From: Meira nashicola
Taxonomy: Eukaryota > Basidiomycota > Exobasidiomycetes > Exobasidiales > Brachybasidiaceae
Reading direction: 5' to 3'
Length of the DNA stretch: 64,000 bases
Assembly: GCA_001600355.1 (NCBI GenBank)
Contig: BCJU01000001.1
Span: forward strand, 393,178-457,177
The translations under genes and the position numbers were made by a program. The notes beneath the pieces are model-generated. The model saw only the letters and a list, made by a program, of their open reading frames with translations, made no database searches and was not told the origin of the DNA. Each line of letters begins with the position of its first letter. Position 1 is the first letter of the stretch. Positions 63,103 to 64,000 of the stretch are shown piece after piece.

Positions 63103-64000
63103 ATGACACCAAACATGTCAATCGAAGATCAAGAAGAAACAGCTTCTTCTACATCTTATTCATTCAACAGTCCTTCGATATCACCAACATTAAACATAGA
63201 TTCGAGTTGGAATACTCATAACAACAGCAACAATGAACGTTCTGATTTAACACGTGCGAATTTGGAAGTATTAAACAATGATCAACAAAGAGATGGTGCA
63301 AATGAAGAAGAATGGAAAGTAGCATCAAGGGGAAGAACGAATAGAAAAAGATCGAATTCTACACAATCTTTCGTTTGTGTAGTAGCATGGTTAGTTAAAC
63401 CTAAAGAAGATGACGTAAGAGGAAATGCATTGATGAAACATATTGAACAAATTCGAAGGCAGTATGATAATGCACATGCAAGATGGGAGCCACATGTTAC
63501 TCTAATACCACCTTTTGTTGTACCATTCAATATTCAAGAAGAAGAAGAAGAAGGAGAAAGTGAACAAAAAGATGAAACATTTCGATCAATTCGAGAAATC
63601 ACAGATCCACTAAAAACGTTGACAATTTTAAGCAAAAGGATTAAATCTGTTTGTGCGAATCATTCTTCACAAATGATTCATTTTGGTGAATTATCAAAAT
63701 TCAATTTAAAAAGATATGATACATATCATCTTCGACCTAATCAAGAAAATGAAGTAGATTCATCAGGAACTTTGGAATTGATTACGTTACAAAATGCATT
63801 AGCAAATGTTTTACCGGAAGCATTTGAATTTTCAAGAGGATCAATATCTAACATCAAAAGGAGAAAATCTCAACAACAACAACAACAACAAAAACAATCA
63901 TCAGGTTTACCAAAATCTCATTCGATTTCTTCTTCTTTAAATGGAGAAAGTACTAAATCTGTTCCTGGAGCATTCATTCCTGATACGGGATTCAAACCTC
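63103..64000 (+). CDS. Partial CDS, 2H phosphoesterase (LigT/2'-5' RNA ligase-like) protein
   Basis: An open frame from the ATG at 63103 runs off the right edge (299 residues visible). The first ~95 residues are Ser/Asn-rich. A domain then starts at SFVCVVAWLVKP, with ALMKHIEQIRRQYDNAHARW and EPHVTLIPPFVV. The HVT is the first HxT signature of 2H phosphoesterases (cyclic phosphodiesterase/RNA ligase superfamily). Acidic (EEEEEGE) and Gln (7 x Q) low-complexity insertions interrupt the domain, so the second HxT should fall just beyond the window. A second in-frame ATG lies at 63115. The substrate is unknown. The superfamily assignment rests on one motif and its context. Confidence 0.6.
   Translation, partial: MTPNMSIEDQEETASSTSYSFNSPSISPTLNIDSSWNTHNNSNNERSDLTRANLEVLNNDQQRDGANEEEWKVASRGRTNRKRSNSTQSFVCVVAWLVKPKEDDVRGNALMKHIEQIRRQYDNAHARWEPHVTLIPPFVVPFNIQEEEEEGESEQKDETFRSIREITDPLKTLTILSKRIKSVCANHSSQMIHFGELSKFNLKRYDTYHLRPNQENEVDSSGTLELITLQNALANVLPEAFEFSRGSISNIKRRKSQQQQQQQKQSSGLPKSHSISSSLNGESTKSVPGAFIPDTGFKP

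Overview
This window looks like nuclear DNA of a fungus, most likely a basidiomycete. It has long single-exon genes, only a few short introns with GTGAGT/GTAAGT donors, AT-rich intergenic DNA, and several very long Ser-rich regulatory proteins. Ustilaginomycotina (Exobasidiomycetes-like) is my best guess, but it is an inference from gene style and not a proven placement. I saw no prophage, transposon, CRISPR array, tRNA or rRNA.

Layout. 1-12.4 kb: the 5' part of a probable BSD-domain (Dos2/SYAP1-like) gene, the ribosome-biogenesis helicase DBP3, a CDKN3/KAP-type phosphatase with an ~800-residue disordered N-terminus, and a 1778-residue Ser-rich protein with a myristoylation-type N-terminus. 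15-30 kb: a universal stress protein, a Sel1-repeat Nif1/Dsf2-like protein, a chitin synthase with a spliced N-terminus, and a RhoGEF; this is a run of cell-wall and polarity genes. 32-41 kb: ATG14, a GPI-anchored Ser-rich surface protein, the GARP subunit VPS53 and a membrane-anchored alpha/beta hydrolase (ABHD12/13-like). 41-48.5 kb: a 4.7-kb non-coding stretch, then the plasma-membrane proton pump PMA1. 49-53 kb: an apparent fusion of DUF4112 with an aminodeoxychorismate-lyase-like (PLP fold type IV) domain, converging on a siderophore-type MFS transporter with a His tract. 54-60.4 kb: a secreted GH39-like glycosidase, a sugar-porter MFS transporter and a cytosolic GH127 beta-L-arabinofuranosidase. 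60.4-64 kb: SDS22, then the 5' part of a 2H phosphoesterase (LigT/2'-5' RNA ligase-like) gene running off the right edge.

The most interesting part is the 54-60.4 kb block. It reads like a compact catabolic cluster: secrete an enzyme, import the product, and finish cleavage inside the cell. The two promoter regions serving its three genes carry five exact copies of the 9-mer CGGTAATCT and one GGGGCCCC palindrome each, and I did not notice either sequence elsewhere in the window. This suggests co-regulation by a Zn2Cys6-type (CGG-binding) factor that is not encoded here. The second main lead is the DUF4112/aminodeoxychorismate-lyase fusion.

Gene models given as single spans list their exon boundaries in the evidence. 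Introns were inferred from splice consensus plus restored reading frame or family motif.
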